Of a stretch of 64,000 nucleotides of DNA, positions 1-9,426 are shown in pieces; positions within the stretch are counted from its first letter, which is position 1; the number at the start of each line of letters is the position of its first letter. A model generated the notes under the pieces. That model searched no databases and had not been told where the DNA came from. It saw nothing but the letters and a program-made list of their open reading frames with translations. The position numbers and the translations under genes were made by a program. This DNA is from a bacterium (lineage in GTDB: Bacteria; Zhuqueibacterota; Zhuqueibacteria; Residuimicrobiales; Oceaniaggregativiventaceae), in assembly GCA_029565675.1 (NCBI GenBank), contig JAKQNP010000046.1:43595-107594 (forward strand). Reading direction: 5' to 3'.

Positions 1-2467
1 TCATCAATTCCGGCAATGATTTGAACAGCAGCTCTTGTACGGACTTGTGACCGAGTTTGGCCAGGGCAGCCACTCCCAGGTGAACATGGACGGCATACCA
101 GCTGTCGCCGCTTGACACCCCTTCGTTCGGAGCATCATTGACCAGGGTTTGCAATGCGGTGTTGAAAAAGAGCTGCAAGATGCGAAGCGGATCGTCATTC
201 GCCGGGTCGGTTTCGCCCACGGCGTTCTCATAGCGGCTCAGGGCGACCAACAGGTCGAGCTGGGTGATGGCCTCGGCACAATCCAGGCGCGAAACATCGA
301 CATAGGAGCGCAACAGGCTTTGGCCATTGACTTGTGCCCGGCAACGGGGATCGAGCAGATCAGCGAGCATCTTTTGCGCCAACGGCTGCCAGTCGATATC
401 CATCTCCTCGGGATGGGGAATCAGGGAATAAATTGCTGCCAGTGAGTTCAGGAATCCGTCAGCAATTTCGGCTTGAGTTTCGCGACGGCCCGGGCTGAGG
501 AACAGGAAAGAATCGAGCACCAGCGATTGATCGGTCAATGCCCGATTGCCGGTCGGCCGATAAAAACCCAGGTTGGTTGATTCAATTGCGATGCAGTTTT
601 TCGCTGCCAGCTGCTGGCTGGCAAAATAACTGTTCAAGGTCGTCAGATTGACAAAGTAAAAAAGCGTACCCTCGATGACCTGGTCGTCATGCAAATAGAA
701 CAGACTGTTGGCATACGGCGCCGACCTGGCATAGATCTCATCGGGTGTTGGCAGGGATTTTTGGCTGGTTAAATCAAAAAATTGGAGTTCAGGTCCTCCG
801 GCTGCCAGCTTTTGCCCATTTGCTTTGCCGACCGCACAGCGACAGCGGATCAACCCGGGAAAGCGGCGGTAAAGGGTGAGCGATGGAGTAAAAACGGTGC
901 GAGTGTGAAATATCACATCGATGCTGTCCTCGCCCGTGTGAACTGCGATGGAATCGATATGCTGTGGCAACAACAGTCGGTCTGTCCAGCCGGTAAGCAT
1001 TTGTGTGCGCAGGGCGCGCTCGCCGCCGTAGAACGGACGGATCTGGATCCAGCCGTCGGTGGAATCGGCGTCATAACGAATGGCAAACGAGCCGCTTTGC
1101 AACAAGAAGGAGCGCCGATCCGCGAACAGCACCGCGACCTCGCCGCTGTCCGGAGAAGAGGTTATGGCCAGGGTTTGTTCCGCTTGCCCGCTTACACCAT
1201 CGGGATCGTTGATCTGTGCCCGGATCTCCCCGGATGGGATGCTGCTGTAGGTGTATTCGTAGTGTTCATTTTCACGATTCATGGCCATTGGCGTGCTCCA
1301 ATCGCCGCCTGCAGGACGGCAGCTGATAAAAACCGAGCTGTTGCGGTTCAAGTCATGCTCGAAAGGCAAAATTGCGCGCAAACGCCCACCGCTCAACCTC
1401 TCAGCAGCCAAAGCTCCGGCCTGCAGCCAATCTGCCGACACCGCCGCAGCCGAACTGGTCTGCACACTCGATCCGAATACTCCATCCGGGTCTGCCGCCC
1501 GGATGCGCACAAAGTAGGTGGCAGGAACCAGATCGCTGAAAACATGACAAAAGCCGTCGCCCCGGCTTTGCATGGCCACAGGCGTGCCGAATTGCGGTTG
1601 TCCGGTGCGCGCGATGGCCGCTTCCGCTGAGGCATTGCCGTTGCTGTCGCCGCTTGCCGGCAAGCGGACGAGCAGGCTTTCCGCCCCCGCGACAACCTGC
1701 AGAGAGCCGACGAACAGAGCATCATCGGCTCCTGCCGCGATCGACAGAACGGGGCGCATTACTGCATTGCGGTTTTCACTGGCGTAGAAATTGAGAATCC
1801 CGTTGGCCGGCGAAATCAAAGTTTCGCGCAACAACCAGCCGCAATTGCTCTCCGGTTCGGTCAGCCACTTTTTAACACTGGCAGTGGCATCAAAAGAGAT
1901 CCAGACACCGTTCGACATGCCGGGATCGATGGTGACCGAATCCTGTGCTTCTGCCGCATAGTCGCTGGCGAGGCCGCCGGCGCCGGCAACCGCCCACGTA
2001 TCGGCGGGATAACGCGCAAATTGCCAGTTGCACTCGCCTGCAACCGCCGGTCGACCGTCGTAACCCTCAGGCGAAGCGCCGCTGCCTTCGTTCCAGGAAC
2101 GCAGCAATTCATAAGCGCCGATGGTTTTTGCCGCTTTTTGCTCGGTGCGGCGGAATTGCAATGCAATGGACAGCCAGGCTGAATCCACTTTAAGTGTCGG
2201 TGACAGATGGGAGAGATCGAAACGGACCAGTCCGTGTTTGGCGTCGCTGGCACCGCCATTGCCGGTGAGTTCCAGGCCTTCGGCCGCGCCGGTGTTGTGG
2301 GTTGGTTTGTCAATCAGGATGTGAGCGTCCTCGCAGCCAACGTAACCCTGCATACCCTGTTGCAGGATGATTTGGCTTTGCGCACGCAAGCGGGCACAGA
2401 AACCTGCAAGCAGCACAAGCACCGTCAACAAGACCAGGTCGGACAAACGCTTCGATTCGCTTTTCAT
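1..2467 (-). CDS. Secreted DNRLRE/CBM96-type protein, C-terminus cut by window edge
   Basis: An open frame of 822 codons runs without a stop to the left edge, so the C-terminus is missing. The start ATG overlaps the TGA of the upstream gene (ATGA) and is preceded by GGAGGAG, a good ribosome site that implies translational coupling. Residues 1-29 form a signal peptide ending 'ARLRAQ'. Residues ~35-240 resemble the DNRLRE/CBM96 fold: 'DAHILIDKPTHNTG', 'GLVRFDLSHLSPTLKVDSA' and 'SWNEGSG' match the usual order of conserved blocks. Residues ~240-540 look like fibronectin/Ig-like strands and the remainder is helical and unrecognised. In this locus a polysaccharide-binding or processing role at the cell surface is likely (inference). 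It is the most distal visible gene of the ABC-transporter operon. Confidence 0.8.
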   Translation of the reverse strand, partial: MKSESKRLSDLVLLTVLVLLAGFCARLRAQSQIILQQGMQGYVGCEDAHILIDKPTHNTGAAEGLELTGNGGASDAKHGLVRFDLSHLSPTLKVDSAWLSIALQFRRTEQKAAKTIGAYELLRSWNEGSGASPEGYDGRPAVAGECNWQFARYPADTWAVAGAGGLASDYAAEAQDSVTIDPGMSNGVWISFDATASVKKWLTEPESNCGWLLRETLISPANGILNFYASENRNAVMRPVLSIAAGADDALFVGSLQVVAGAESLLVRLPASGDSNGNASAEAAIARTGQPQFGTPVAMQSRGDGFCHVFSDLVPATYFVRIRAADPDGVFGSSVQTSSAAAVSADWLQAGALAAERLSGGRLRAILPFEHDLNRNSSVFISCRPAGGDWSTPMAMNRENEHYEYTYSSIPSGEIRAQINDPDGVSGQAEQTLAITSSPDSGEVAVLFADRRSFLLQSGSFAIRYDADSTDGWIQIRPFYGGERALRTQMLTGWTDRLLLPQHIDSIAVHTGEDSIDVIFHTRTVFTPSLTLYRRFPGLIRCRCAVGKANGQKLAAGGPELQFFDLTSQKSLPTPDEIYARSAPYANSLFYLHDDQVIEGTLFYFVNLTTLNSYFASQQLAAKNCIAIESTNLGFYRPTGNRALTDQSLVLDSFLFLSPGRRETQAEIADGFLNSLAAIYSLIPHPEEMDIDWQPLAQKMLADLLDPRCRAQVNGQSLLRSYVDVSRLDCAEAITQLDLLVALSRYENAVGETDPANDDPLRILQLFFNTALQTLVNDAPNEGVSSGDSWYAVHVHLGVAALAKLGHKSVQELLFKSLPELM

Positions 2468-3819
2468 CTTGCTCCTCCGCAGCAGTCGCCATCGACCCTG
2501 ATCGCCTTGTTCATCGGATCCCAGGTCAAGGTCACCCTTTGCCGGCCGCGGCGATAGGATTTTTGCCAGTTGTTTGCCGTCGTGGAATCCGCCTGTGCCC
2601 CCAGCCAACGGACGGCTGCAGGAACTTTTTGCACGGCTGCCAGCGTGTACAAACCTTCGATCGTCGATTCGGCGCCGCTGTTGCGGTTGATGCCGGTCGC
2701 ATCGATGCCGTCATAGACACGGCCGCTCTGTGGATCGTACAGCGGTTCGCCGCCAGAATTGGCGCCGGTCAGGGATGCTGCCGCCAGGCCGGCCATGACC
2801 GCGTATTTTTCATCGGCGGTCGCGCGGTAGAGCTCCAGAAAACCAAGGGCGCCGGTGCGAATATCATAGGCAATCAGCGGGTAAGACTTTGTCTCCCCAC
2901 TTGCAAGATCGATATGGCTGATCGGGCCGCTGATGAGTTGTTTGGCGCGAAACTGAGCCGCATTTTTTGCTGCATCCAGCAATAGGGTATCCTGAAGAAT
3001 CGGGTAAAGCAGAGTCAATGCCTGGATTTGAGAGTTTCCCCAGGCATGCCAGGTACCGGGCCAGGAGAGAAAAGCGTTGTGCAGCAAGGGATGTTCCTGT
3101 ACCTGCATGGCGAGCACGCCCTCGCACAACCTCCGGACATGGTGCAACAGCTGCAGATCCGGATCGACAGCGAGTACCTGCGCGGCGCCGAGAAGAAACT
3201 CGGAAGTGGCATCGGCGGCAGTGCCGTGGATCAGCCATTGCGGATAAAGGCGGCCGTCGATTTCGACGGTGTGGGGGTAGAGCGTATCCAGTTCGGCCAA
3301 AGGAATGAGGCAGAGGTCGAATGCCCGGCGCAACTTTTGCGCGAATTCCGGATCGCGCTGTCGATAATAGCGGTATCCGCTGCCCAACGCCCAATAGCCG
3401 CGCGCCGCCCAGAAAGAAAAACTCTTTTTGCTTGTTATGCCGCCGCTGTTGATGGCATGATCTGCGGTGATGAAATTGTAAAATTCTCCGTCCGGTGCCT
3501 GCATGGCCAGGACAAATTGCAAAAGCCGGCGCAGCTGAGTCTCGTCCACTGAGCCCTGTACATCGGCTGCTTCAATCAACAAAACCACTGCGCGCGCCAC
3601 ATCGTCTACGCAAGCGATGCCTTCTCCCGGCGCTTCTTGCCATTGATAATCCGGTGCGTTGCTGTAGATGCGCACCACCGTCATCGGCAGGCCGTCGATT
3701 TCGATCTCCTCGCACAAATGGTGCAGATGAGCGAGATTGACCGGCCATTGGGGCGGCTTTGCTGTGCACGCCAATCCCACCAGCAGGGATGCCAACAGAG
3801 TGGATGTCTTCATTTTCAT
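2464..3819 (-). CDS. Lipoprotein with (alpha/alpha)6-barrel glycosidase-like fold
   Basis: A 451-residue protein with a lipoprotein signal (lipobox 'LVGLAC', Cys18). The body is rich in paired helices with recurring aromatic and Asp patterns ('IACVDDVARAVV', 'WAARGYWALGSGY', 'HGTAADATSEFLLGAAQ', 'AWGNSQIQALTLL'). These are typical of six-hairpin glycosidases such as GH88/GH105-like or unassigned families, but I cannot name a family. It overlaps both neighbours by ATGA (2464-2467 and 3816-3819), so it is co-translated with the upstream permease and the downstream DNRLRE protein. A periplasmic role trimming imported oligosaccharide is inferred from context. A second in-frame ATG lies two codons downstream of the start. 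Confidence 0.75.
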   Translation of the reverse strand: MKMKTSTLLASLLVGLACTAKPPQWPVNLAHLHHLCEEIEIDGLPMTVVRIYSNAPDYQWQEAPGEGIACVDDVARAVVLLIEAADVQGSVDETQLRRLLQFVLAMQAPDGEFYNFITADHAINSGGITSKKSFSFWAARGYWALGSGYRYYRQRDPEFAQKLRRAFDLCLIPLAELDTLYPHTVEIDGRLYPQWLIHGTAADATSEFLLGAAQVLAVDPDLQLLHHVRRLCEGVLAMQVQEHPLLHNAFLSWPGTWHAWGNSQIQALTLLYPILQDTLLLDAAKNAAQFRAKQLISGPISHIDLASGETKSYPLIAYDIRTGALGFLELYRATADEKYAVMAGLAAASLTGANSGGEPLYDPQSGRVYDGIDATGINRNSGAESTIEGLYTLAAVQKVPAAVRWLGAQADSTTANNWQKSYRRGRQRVTLTWDPMNKAIRVDGDCCGGAR

Positions 3820-4631
3820 CCTTTCAAACCCGAAGTGGCCATGCTCTCGATGAAATAGCGCTGAAAGAAACTGTAAGCCAACACGATCGGGACAGCCAAC
3901 AGGGTCGCTGCCGCAAGCTTGATGCCCAACTGCGCTTCAGCCATTCCGCCCACCGCAAAGATGGTGACGATTTGCGGCATGGTCATCAATTCGCTTTTGC
4001 GCACCACGATCAACGGCCACAACACTTCGTTCCAGGAATTCATAAAGGTCAGAATCCCGACGGTGATCAGAACCGGCCGCGACAGCGGCCAGATCACCCG
4101 GAAAAGGATTTGCAGATCGCTCAAGCCATCGACCCGGGCGGCGTCGAGAAGCGCCTGTGGAATGGTCTGGAAAAATTGGCGAAACAGCAGGATACCGAAA
4201 CCGCTCATCATGCCGGGAACGATAAGCGCCAAATAGGTGTCTGTCCAGTGCAGCTTGACCATGAGCACGTACAGGGGAATCAAGGTGAGTTGAAAAGGGA
4301 TCATCATGGTAAACAGGATCAGCATGAACATCAGATTTTTACCGGGAAAACGAAGCCGCGAAAGCGCATAGCCAACCATCGATGAAAAGAGCAAAACCGA
4401 GGCGGTTATTGCACCTGCGACCACGATGCTGTTGACAAAGGCGCGGCCGATCGGAATCTTGGCAAACACCTGTTCATAATGCTGCAAGGTGAATCGGCTC
4501 GGCCACAATCCGAAGGTTGGAATTTCCATCTCGGGCTTCAAGGTGGCAAAAACCATCCACACAAAGGGATAGATAAAAACCACGGTTCCTGCCAACAGCA
4601 CGGCATAGAGCGCTGCCTTTTTGGCCATCAT
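3816..4631 (-). CDS. Sugar ABC transporter permease, MalG type
   Basis: A 271-residue inner-membrane permease with about six membrane segments. The cytoplasmic EAA loop that docks the ATPase is visible as 'DAARVDGLSDLQILF' followed by 'PLSRPVL' and 'NSWNEVLWPLIV', the classic MalG/carbohydrate-uptake-type-1 pattern. Length matches the family (270-280). The start ATG overlaps the stop of the partner permease (ATGA), and its own stop overlaps the next start. Together with the upstream permease and binding protein it forms a sugar importer. No ATP-binding subunit is encoded in the window, so a shared MsmK/MalK-like ATPase from elsewhere probably powers it (inference from known CUT1 systems). The substrate is not determinable from sequence. 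Confidence 0.93.
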   Translation of the reverse strand: MMAKKAALYAVLLAGTVVFIYPFVWMVFATLKPEMEIPTFGLWPSRFTLQHYEQVFAKIPIGRAFVNSIVVAGAITASVLLFSSMVGYALSRLRFPGKNLMFMLILFTMMIPFQLTLIPLYVLMVKLHWTDTYLALIVPGMMSGFGILLFRQFFQTIPQALLDAARVDGLSDLQILFRVIWPLSRPVLITVGILTFMNSWNEVLWPLIVVRKSELMTMPQIVTIFAVGGMAEAQLGIKLAAATLLAVPIVLAYSFFQRYFIESMATSGLKG

Positions 4632-5581
4632 TCCGGTTCCTGTTCAATAATCTTGCGTTGCACCAACACCACGCTGAGGATGAGCAGAGCAAAAAAGAAT
4701 CCCAGTGTTGCGGCGTATCCCATGCGGTTGAAATAGAAAGCTTGTTTATAGATATAGAGCATTGCCGACAAAGTGCGGTTCATCGGCCCGCCGCCGGTGA
4801 GCATATAAGGCTCGATGAACAGACTGAATCCGCCGATGGTGGAGAGAATCATGACCAGCAAGACGGTCGGATTGAGCATCGGCAGGGTGATCGAGCGGAA
4901 TTTTTGCCAGACACTGGCGCCGTCGATATCCGCAGCTTCATACAAATAGGAGGGGATCGTCTGCAGGCCGGCGAGAAACAGGACGATATAGAGCCCGACG
5001 TTTTTCCAGGTTGCCATGATCGCGATCGACGGCATGGCCCATTCCGGGCTGATCAGCCATGGGATTTTGGGCAGACCGATATGGGCAAGCAACAGGTTGA
5101 GCACACCGTTTTCCTGCGAATAGAGCTGTTGCCAGAGCAGCGAAATCACCACCCCGGAGATGACCACGGGCATAAAGTAGGCGGCACGAAAAAAACCGCG
5201 TGCACGAATTTTTTCGTTTAGCAACACGCTGAACAACAGGGCTGCAACGATTTGCAGCGGGATGTGGATCAGCAGAAACAGCAGGGTGTTCAGCAGCGAC
5301 TGCAGAAAGAGGTCGTCCTGAAAGAGACGGACAAAATTCCGCAATCCCACAAATTGCATCGGGGTGTAGACGTCCCATTTGTGGAAAACCAGAATCAAGG
5401 AAAAAATCAGGGGATAGGCCATAAAGATCGAAAAGTGAATCCAGTAGGGAGCAACCAGCCCATAGGCGACCAGATTTTTATGCTTGATTCGCGTCAATCT
5501 CTTCGAGTTCCCTTTGTTTACAGGGAACACCCTCCATTTTGGGTCGATTGCCTTTAGCCGAGCAGCGGTCTTTCGCTGCAA
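4628..5581 (-). CDS. Sugar ABC transporter permease, MalF/UgpA type
   Basis: Integral membrane permease with 'APYWIHFSIFMAYPLIFSL' as first membrane segment and the EAA loop 'EAADIDGASVWQKF' near residue 220. The C-terminal 'FNRMGYAATLGFFFALLIL' is typical of UgpA/MalF-like proteins. The start is uncertain. The longest frame uses TTG at 5581, while GTG at 5530 (behind TGGAGG) and TTG at 5497 would give a shorter N-tail more usual for the family. No ATG exists before the first membrane segment. It lies 15 bp after the binding-protein gene and overlaps the second permease by ATGA, so it belongs to the same operon and transporter. Confidence 0.9.
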   Translation of the reverse strand: MQRKTAARLKAIDPKWRVFPVNKGNSKRLTRIKHKNLVAYGLVAPYWIHFSIFMAYPLIFSLILVFHKWDVYTPMQFVGLRNFVRLFQDDLFLQSLLNTLLFLLIHIPLQIVAALLFSVLLNEKIRARGFFRAAYFMPVVISGVVISLLWQQLYSQENGVLNLLLAHIGLPKIPWLISPEWAMPSIAIMATWKNVGLYIVLFLAGLQTIPSYLYEAADIDGASVWQKFRSITLPMLNPTVLLVMILSTIGGFSLFIEPYMLTGGGPMNRTLSAMLYIYKQAFYFNRMGYAATLGFFFALLILSVVLVQRKIIEQEPE

Positions 5582-5596
5582 GCGGCTGTTGTCTGT

Positions 5597-6937
5597 CTAT
5601 TGCAAGATTTCTCTGGACCTTTCAGCCGCCCGGCGAACGGCTTCTTCAGGTGTGCGGCGGCCGAGGATGCAGCACGCTTCGAATTCCTGTGCCAACGCGT
5701 CAAAGATCTCGCGCAATTCGGGTACCGTATCGACTCCGCGGGTGTGCGGCGCTTGTTGGGCAAAACGCGCCATGCGTGGATGGGCGGCATAGTAAGGCAC
5801 AAACAGCGAATCGCTGAGCAGATTCTTGCGAATCGGCAATTGCGTCGCTGTTTGCAGCAGCGCCAAATCCCGCTCCCGGGACAGCAGAAATTTGACAAAC
5901 TCCCAGGCGCGTTCCGGTTGACGGCAGGTGGTAAAAATAACCATGTTCTTCGGATCACCATAGGTGATGACCGGCCCATGGTGGTCATCAGGAACCGGAA
6001 TCGGCGCATAGTCCCATGCAAATCCATCGGATTTGAACTTTTCCAGATGTGCGATATTCCATGGACCGGTGATGTGCACAGCAACCTGTTGCGACAGAAA
6101 GGTGTCGCCCTGAAAACTGGCGTGCGGGAAAATACCCTCGCTGAATCCCTGCTGAAAAAACCGAAAAACCTCCACTGCGGCAGGGTTGTCGAAAATGACC
6201 TGGTGATCTCTGACCAATGTTTCGCCTTGCGACGCTGCGATGTAAAAGGTGTAGAAATCGAAATAACGCAGCCACCACTTCATCTGAATGTCGACAAACA
6301 TCATCCACCGGTCGCGATGCCCATCGCCGGTCAAATCGCGGCTGATTGCCCGTCCCATGGCAAAAAATTCTGCATAGGTGCGCGGCGGATGATCAAAACC
6401 GGCCTCGCGCAACCGGTTGATGTTGTATTCCAACATGATGGGATTCGTCTTCCAGGGAAACTGGTAGACATGCCCGTCGTCGAATCGATAGGACTCGAGC
6501 TGGCCATCGGGCAAGCGCGCGGTTGCCAGCGAGTCGAAATCCGGAAAACGATCAAGAGGCACCAGACTGCGGGCGCGCACAAACTGACCGACCACTCCTG
6601 GCCAGATGTTCGAACAGATATCGGGCGTGGTTTTGCCCACCACTGCGGCGAGCAACACCTCTTCGGTGGACTGACTTTCCGGAATCGGTTGGACAAGAAC
6701 CGGTGTCTCAGGATGTTGTTCGTTCCACAGTTGGGCGCTCTCCTTGGCCAGCAGGATCTCCTGGGCGTTGGCTGCCGGCCAATAGGTCAGGTGATTTACA
6801 CCGCTCTTGTCTGCACCGTCGCGATCGCATGAAACCCACCCCGCCAGGGCCGCCAGCCCGATCACGGCCGCAATGAGCAATTTTGCATATCTCCTGAGAT
6901 TCTGTGACAAGAGCTGATCCCTTCGCATGGGGGTCAA
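5597..6937 (-). CDS. Extracellular sugar-binding protein of the ABC importer
   Basis: Family 1 extracellular solute-binding protein of usual length (446 residues). It has an N-terminal hydrophobic segment followed by 'GWVSC', a weak lipobox, so it is probably membrane-anchored in the periplasm. Family patterns include 'LTYWPAANAQEILLAKESA' with 'WNEQHPETPVLVQ' near the N-terminus, and 'AVHITGPWNIAHLEKF' and 'PERAWEFVKFLLS' further on. The longest frame begins with TTG at 6937, overlapping the previous stop (TTGA). An ATG at 6928, followed by Arg-Arg, is the alternative start. It captures the sugar released by the glycosidases of this locus and delivers it to the two permeases downstream (inference from gene order). 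Confidence 0.92.
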   Translation of the reverse strand: MTPMRRDQLLSQNLRRYAKLLIAAVIGLAALAGWVSCDRDGADKSGVNHLTYWPAANAQEILLAKESAQLWNEQHPETPVLVQPIPESQSTEEVLLAAVVGKTTPDICSNIWPGVVGQFVRARSLVPLDRFPDFDSLATARLPDGQLESYRFDDGHVYQFPWKTNPIMLEYNINRLREAGFDHPPRTYAEFFAMGRAISRDLTGDGHRDRWMMFVDIQMKWWLRYFDFYTFYIAASQGETLVRDHQVIFDNPAAVEVFRFFQQGFSEGIFPHASFQGDTFLSQQVAVHITGPWNIAHLEKFKSDGFAWDYAPIPVPDDHHGPVITYGDPKNMVIFTTCRQPERAWEFVKFLLSRERDLALLQTATQLPIRKNLLSDSLFVPYYAAHPRMARFAQQAPHTRGVDTVPELREIFDALAQEFEACCILGRRTPEEAVRRAAERSREILQ

Positions 6938-9426
6938 TGGCTTGCCCGGCGATCAAAAGCAATTTTCAGGGTGATGCGATCTGACGGCATCTCCAAACGG
7001 ATAGACTCGTGCGGCAGTTGACCGATGACCTGATATCGATCGGTTTCTGATCGAATGATCGGCCAGGGCGAAGCGATTTGCAGTTCGACTGTTTGACCGC
7101 TCCATCCCCGCAAGTCGATTTGCAGGGCAGGGGTGGCCGGTTCATACTTAACCGCTTCAATCTTGCAGGTCGATTGCATCAATATCGGCGTGCTTACCGA
7201 TCCCCTTATCGCTTTGACGCGTCGTGTTCCCGGCAGCAGGACAGCTGAATGGCCTTCCTGGCCGTTAACCTGCAACTCTGCAAAAGCATCGCCGTCGCCG
7301 CTGATGTCAACAGCAACCCGGTTGCCACGGATCCAGGTCTCGGTGTGCAGTTCATGCCATTCTGCCGGCAATGCCGGCGAAAGTGCGATCGCGCCCTCGG
7401 TTTCGCGAAATCCGCAGAGATGAAACAGGGTTTCCAAAAACCACCCGCCGGTCCACAGAAAAGTCGGTTTGTCGATGGCGCCGTAATCCGATCGCTGGTC
7501 ATCGGCCATTCGATACTCGAAAAATGAAGGCTGACCCATCGGACTCTTGCGAATACCTGCCAAAGTCAGATATTTTTTAACGGTTTGCAGCGCCGAATCG
7601 GGCTGATCCTGCTCGATTTGCGCCAGCGCATACCAGGCAATGCCTTGTGGCCAGATCCCGCCGTTGATATAGGTGTAGGGCTCGCCCGCCTCCATACCGA
7701 TGAAGCCATAGAGATCGATCAGTTCATGAAAGTCGGCCGGCATAACGATGCGCAGACCGAGCTGTCGGTCGACAAGTCGGTCGGTGGCGGTTTGCAACAG
7801 TTTCGCTTGTTTTTGCGGTTCGAGTAGATTCCAGACCACCGCCAGGAGCGAACCGGCGTACAGATGGCGATCGACGCAGCCGTTTTCCAGTTCGTTGAGC
7901 AGATAGTCCTCTTGCTCGTCCCACAGCCTTTTCTCGAGATTCTCCTCCAGCTGATCGGCCAGCTGCAGAGAAATGACTTGCTCTTCTGGGCGCAATTCAA
8001 GCTCTGCGGCCAGGAAAGCGCGCCGGCGCAATGCACGGATTATCATCAGGGTCAAATAAGCGCGTGCTCCGGTATTCGAGCCGATATCCCACCAATCGGG
8101 TTGCTGACTGATGATCAGGCCATCCGCAAGTCGTTCGCGCAGAATCAGGTCTACCCCTGCGCTCATCAGAGGATAGAGCCGGCTGACAGTAGCGAGATCT
8201 CCGGACCGTTGCAGGTATTTGCCCAGCAATTCCGCCAACCACAGCGGATTCCAGTTGTCTGAACCGCAAGTTTCCCTGGCAAAGCGCCCATCTTTCCAGT
8301 AATAGGCATGCAGCAACAGCGGCTCCGGTTGCGAGAGATCAGCCAATGCCAGCAGATCGCCAGCCACCATTTGCGGATCGACCCAAACAACACCGAGATG
8401 GGTCAACAGGAGATCGTGGGTGAAGAAAAAATTGTATTCCGCCGGACACGGCATGGGCAGACGCTTGCCGTCGATATGGTGCCGGTTGGCTTCCAGAACC
8501 GCGAGCGACCAACGCGCGGTTTGCTGCAGGGCTGAATCAGCAGGCGAGAAAGCAGCGGCACGTGCTGCCGCTCGCTCCAGTCGGTTGGTATACCGTCGAC
8601 AATCCTTTTGCCATTGACTGCGGCTTATGGCGGCTTGCTGTTCTGCCTCTCGCATCGATGCGTGACCGATCAACAGACTCTGTTTTTTCTGGCTGCGAGC
8701 GGCTAGGGCAAAGGCATTGCTGAAACGAGTGTGCGGCACCGCATCGGCCAACTCGGTGGCCAGCGTATCGATTGCGATCGCTTCGGGAAAACCGTCGAGT
8801 TGGGTGATCCACAGCGATGCCGAATCGGTTTCTGCATCCGCAAAACAGGCCAGCGTCAAGTTACCCGTCTTGGTGATGCAGGTCGGAAATTTAACCGCAA
8901 AAGTATGGCAGGTGCGCAACAACAAGGCGATTTTTTGGTCGATTCGAATTTGGCGCGGCCTGTCTGTGCGATTGTGAAAGACCAGTTCCCATTCCACAGC
9001 GCTGATCGTTTCCGCAAAGCGGTAAGTGCAACTCAGATCAACGCTGTCAACCACCGCTTCGAAGCGAACGAATCCCGGTGTCTGTGTGTAGATCCAGGCT
9101 GAGTCTTGCAGATCGATAGCGTGATCGTCGATTGCCAAAACGGCGACAAGCGGCCGCGAACGGTCGCGTTCCCAATACCCGATGCTGAGATCCAGACTGT
9201 TGGCCACCGGCTCGTAGAAACTGATGCGAACCGGCAAAGGTGAACTGTGGTGGCATTCGATGCCGGCCAGGGGGCCGCCGACTTCCACCTGGCCCGTTCT
9301 TCCGGCAAAATTTACCGCCCATCCGGGAACTCGGCAATGGCGATCACAGCCGATGTTGCCGGCCGCGATTGCGATGAGGAGCAAAACGGTGAAAATCACT
9401 GCCGCTTGCTTGATTGTATTGTTCAT
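6934..9426 (-). CDS. Glycosidase-like lipoprotein, amylo-alpha-1,6-glucosidase/GH63-like fold
   Basis: An 830-residue protein. A signal segment ends 'AAGNIGC', a plausible but imperfect lipobox. The N-terminal ~290 residues are beta-rich. The middle, ~300-660, has the paired-helix pattern of (alpha/alpha)6 glucosidases of the glycogen-debranching/GH63 clan: 'YNFFFTHDLLLTHLGVVWVD', 'DNWNPLWLAELLGKYLQ', 'QQPDWWDIGSNTGAR', 'NGGIWPQGIAWYALAQI' and 'FLWTGGWFLETLFHL'. The C-terminal ~150 residues form a beta domain. The exact family and catalytic acids are not assigned. ATGA overlap with the upstream dehydrogenase (9423-9426) and 4-bp overlap with the binding protein indicate tight co-translation. 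It probably cleaves oligosaccharides in the periplasm before import. Confidence 0.8.
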   Translation of the reverse strand: MNNTIKQAAVIFTVLLLIAIAAGNIGCDRHCRVPGWAVNFAGRTGQVEVGGPLAGIECHHSSPLPVRISFYEPVANSLDLSIGYWERDRSRPLVAVLAIDDHAIDLQDSAWIYTQTPGFVRFEAVVDSVDLSCTYRFAETISAVEWELVFHNRTDRPRQIRIDQKIALLLRTCHTFAVKFPTCITKTGNLTLACFADAETDSASLWITQLDGFPEAIAIDTLATELADAVPHTRFSNAFALAARSQKKQSLLIGHASMREAEQQAAISRSQWQKDCRRYTNRLERAAARAAAFSPADSALQQTARWSLAVLEANRHHIDGKRLPMPCPAEYNFFFTHDLLLTHLGVVWVDPQMVAGDLLALADLSQPEPLLLHAYYWKDGRFARETCGSDNWNPLWLAELLGKYLQRSGDLATVSRLYPLMSAGVDLILRERLADGLIISQQPDWWDIGSNTGARAYLTLMIIRALRRRAFLAAELELRPEEQVISLQLADQLEENLEKRLWDEQEDYLLNELENGCVDRHLYAGSLLAVVWNLLEPQKQAKLLQTATDRLVDRQLGLRIVMPADFHELIDLYGFIGMEAGEPYTYINGGIWPQGIAWYALAQIEQDQPDSALQTVKKYLTLAGIRKSPMGQPSFFEYRMADDQRSDYGAIDKPTFLWTGGWFLETLFHLCGFRETEGAIALSPALPAEWHELHTETWIRGNRVAVDISGDGDAFAELQVNGQEGHSAVLLPGTRRVKAIRGSVSTPILMQSTCKIEAVKYEPATPALQIDLRGWSGQTVELQIASPWPIIRSETDRYQVIGQLPHESIRLEMPSDRITLKIAFDRRASH

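Noticed and set aside
1393..2313. Short minus-strand frames in the first 2.4 kb as separate genes
   Set aside because: They are out of frame with the single long open frame 1-2467, which has a ribosome site, a signal peptide and a DNRLRE-like domain.
5600..6832. A 410-codon plus-strand frame opposite the binding-protein gene
   Set aside because: It is the antisense shadow of a clearly recognised solute-binding protein. No ribosome site or family pattern.
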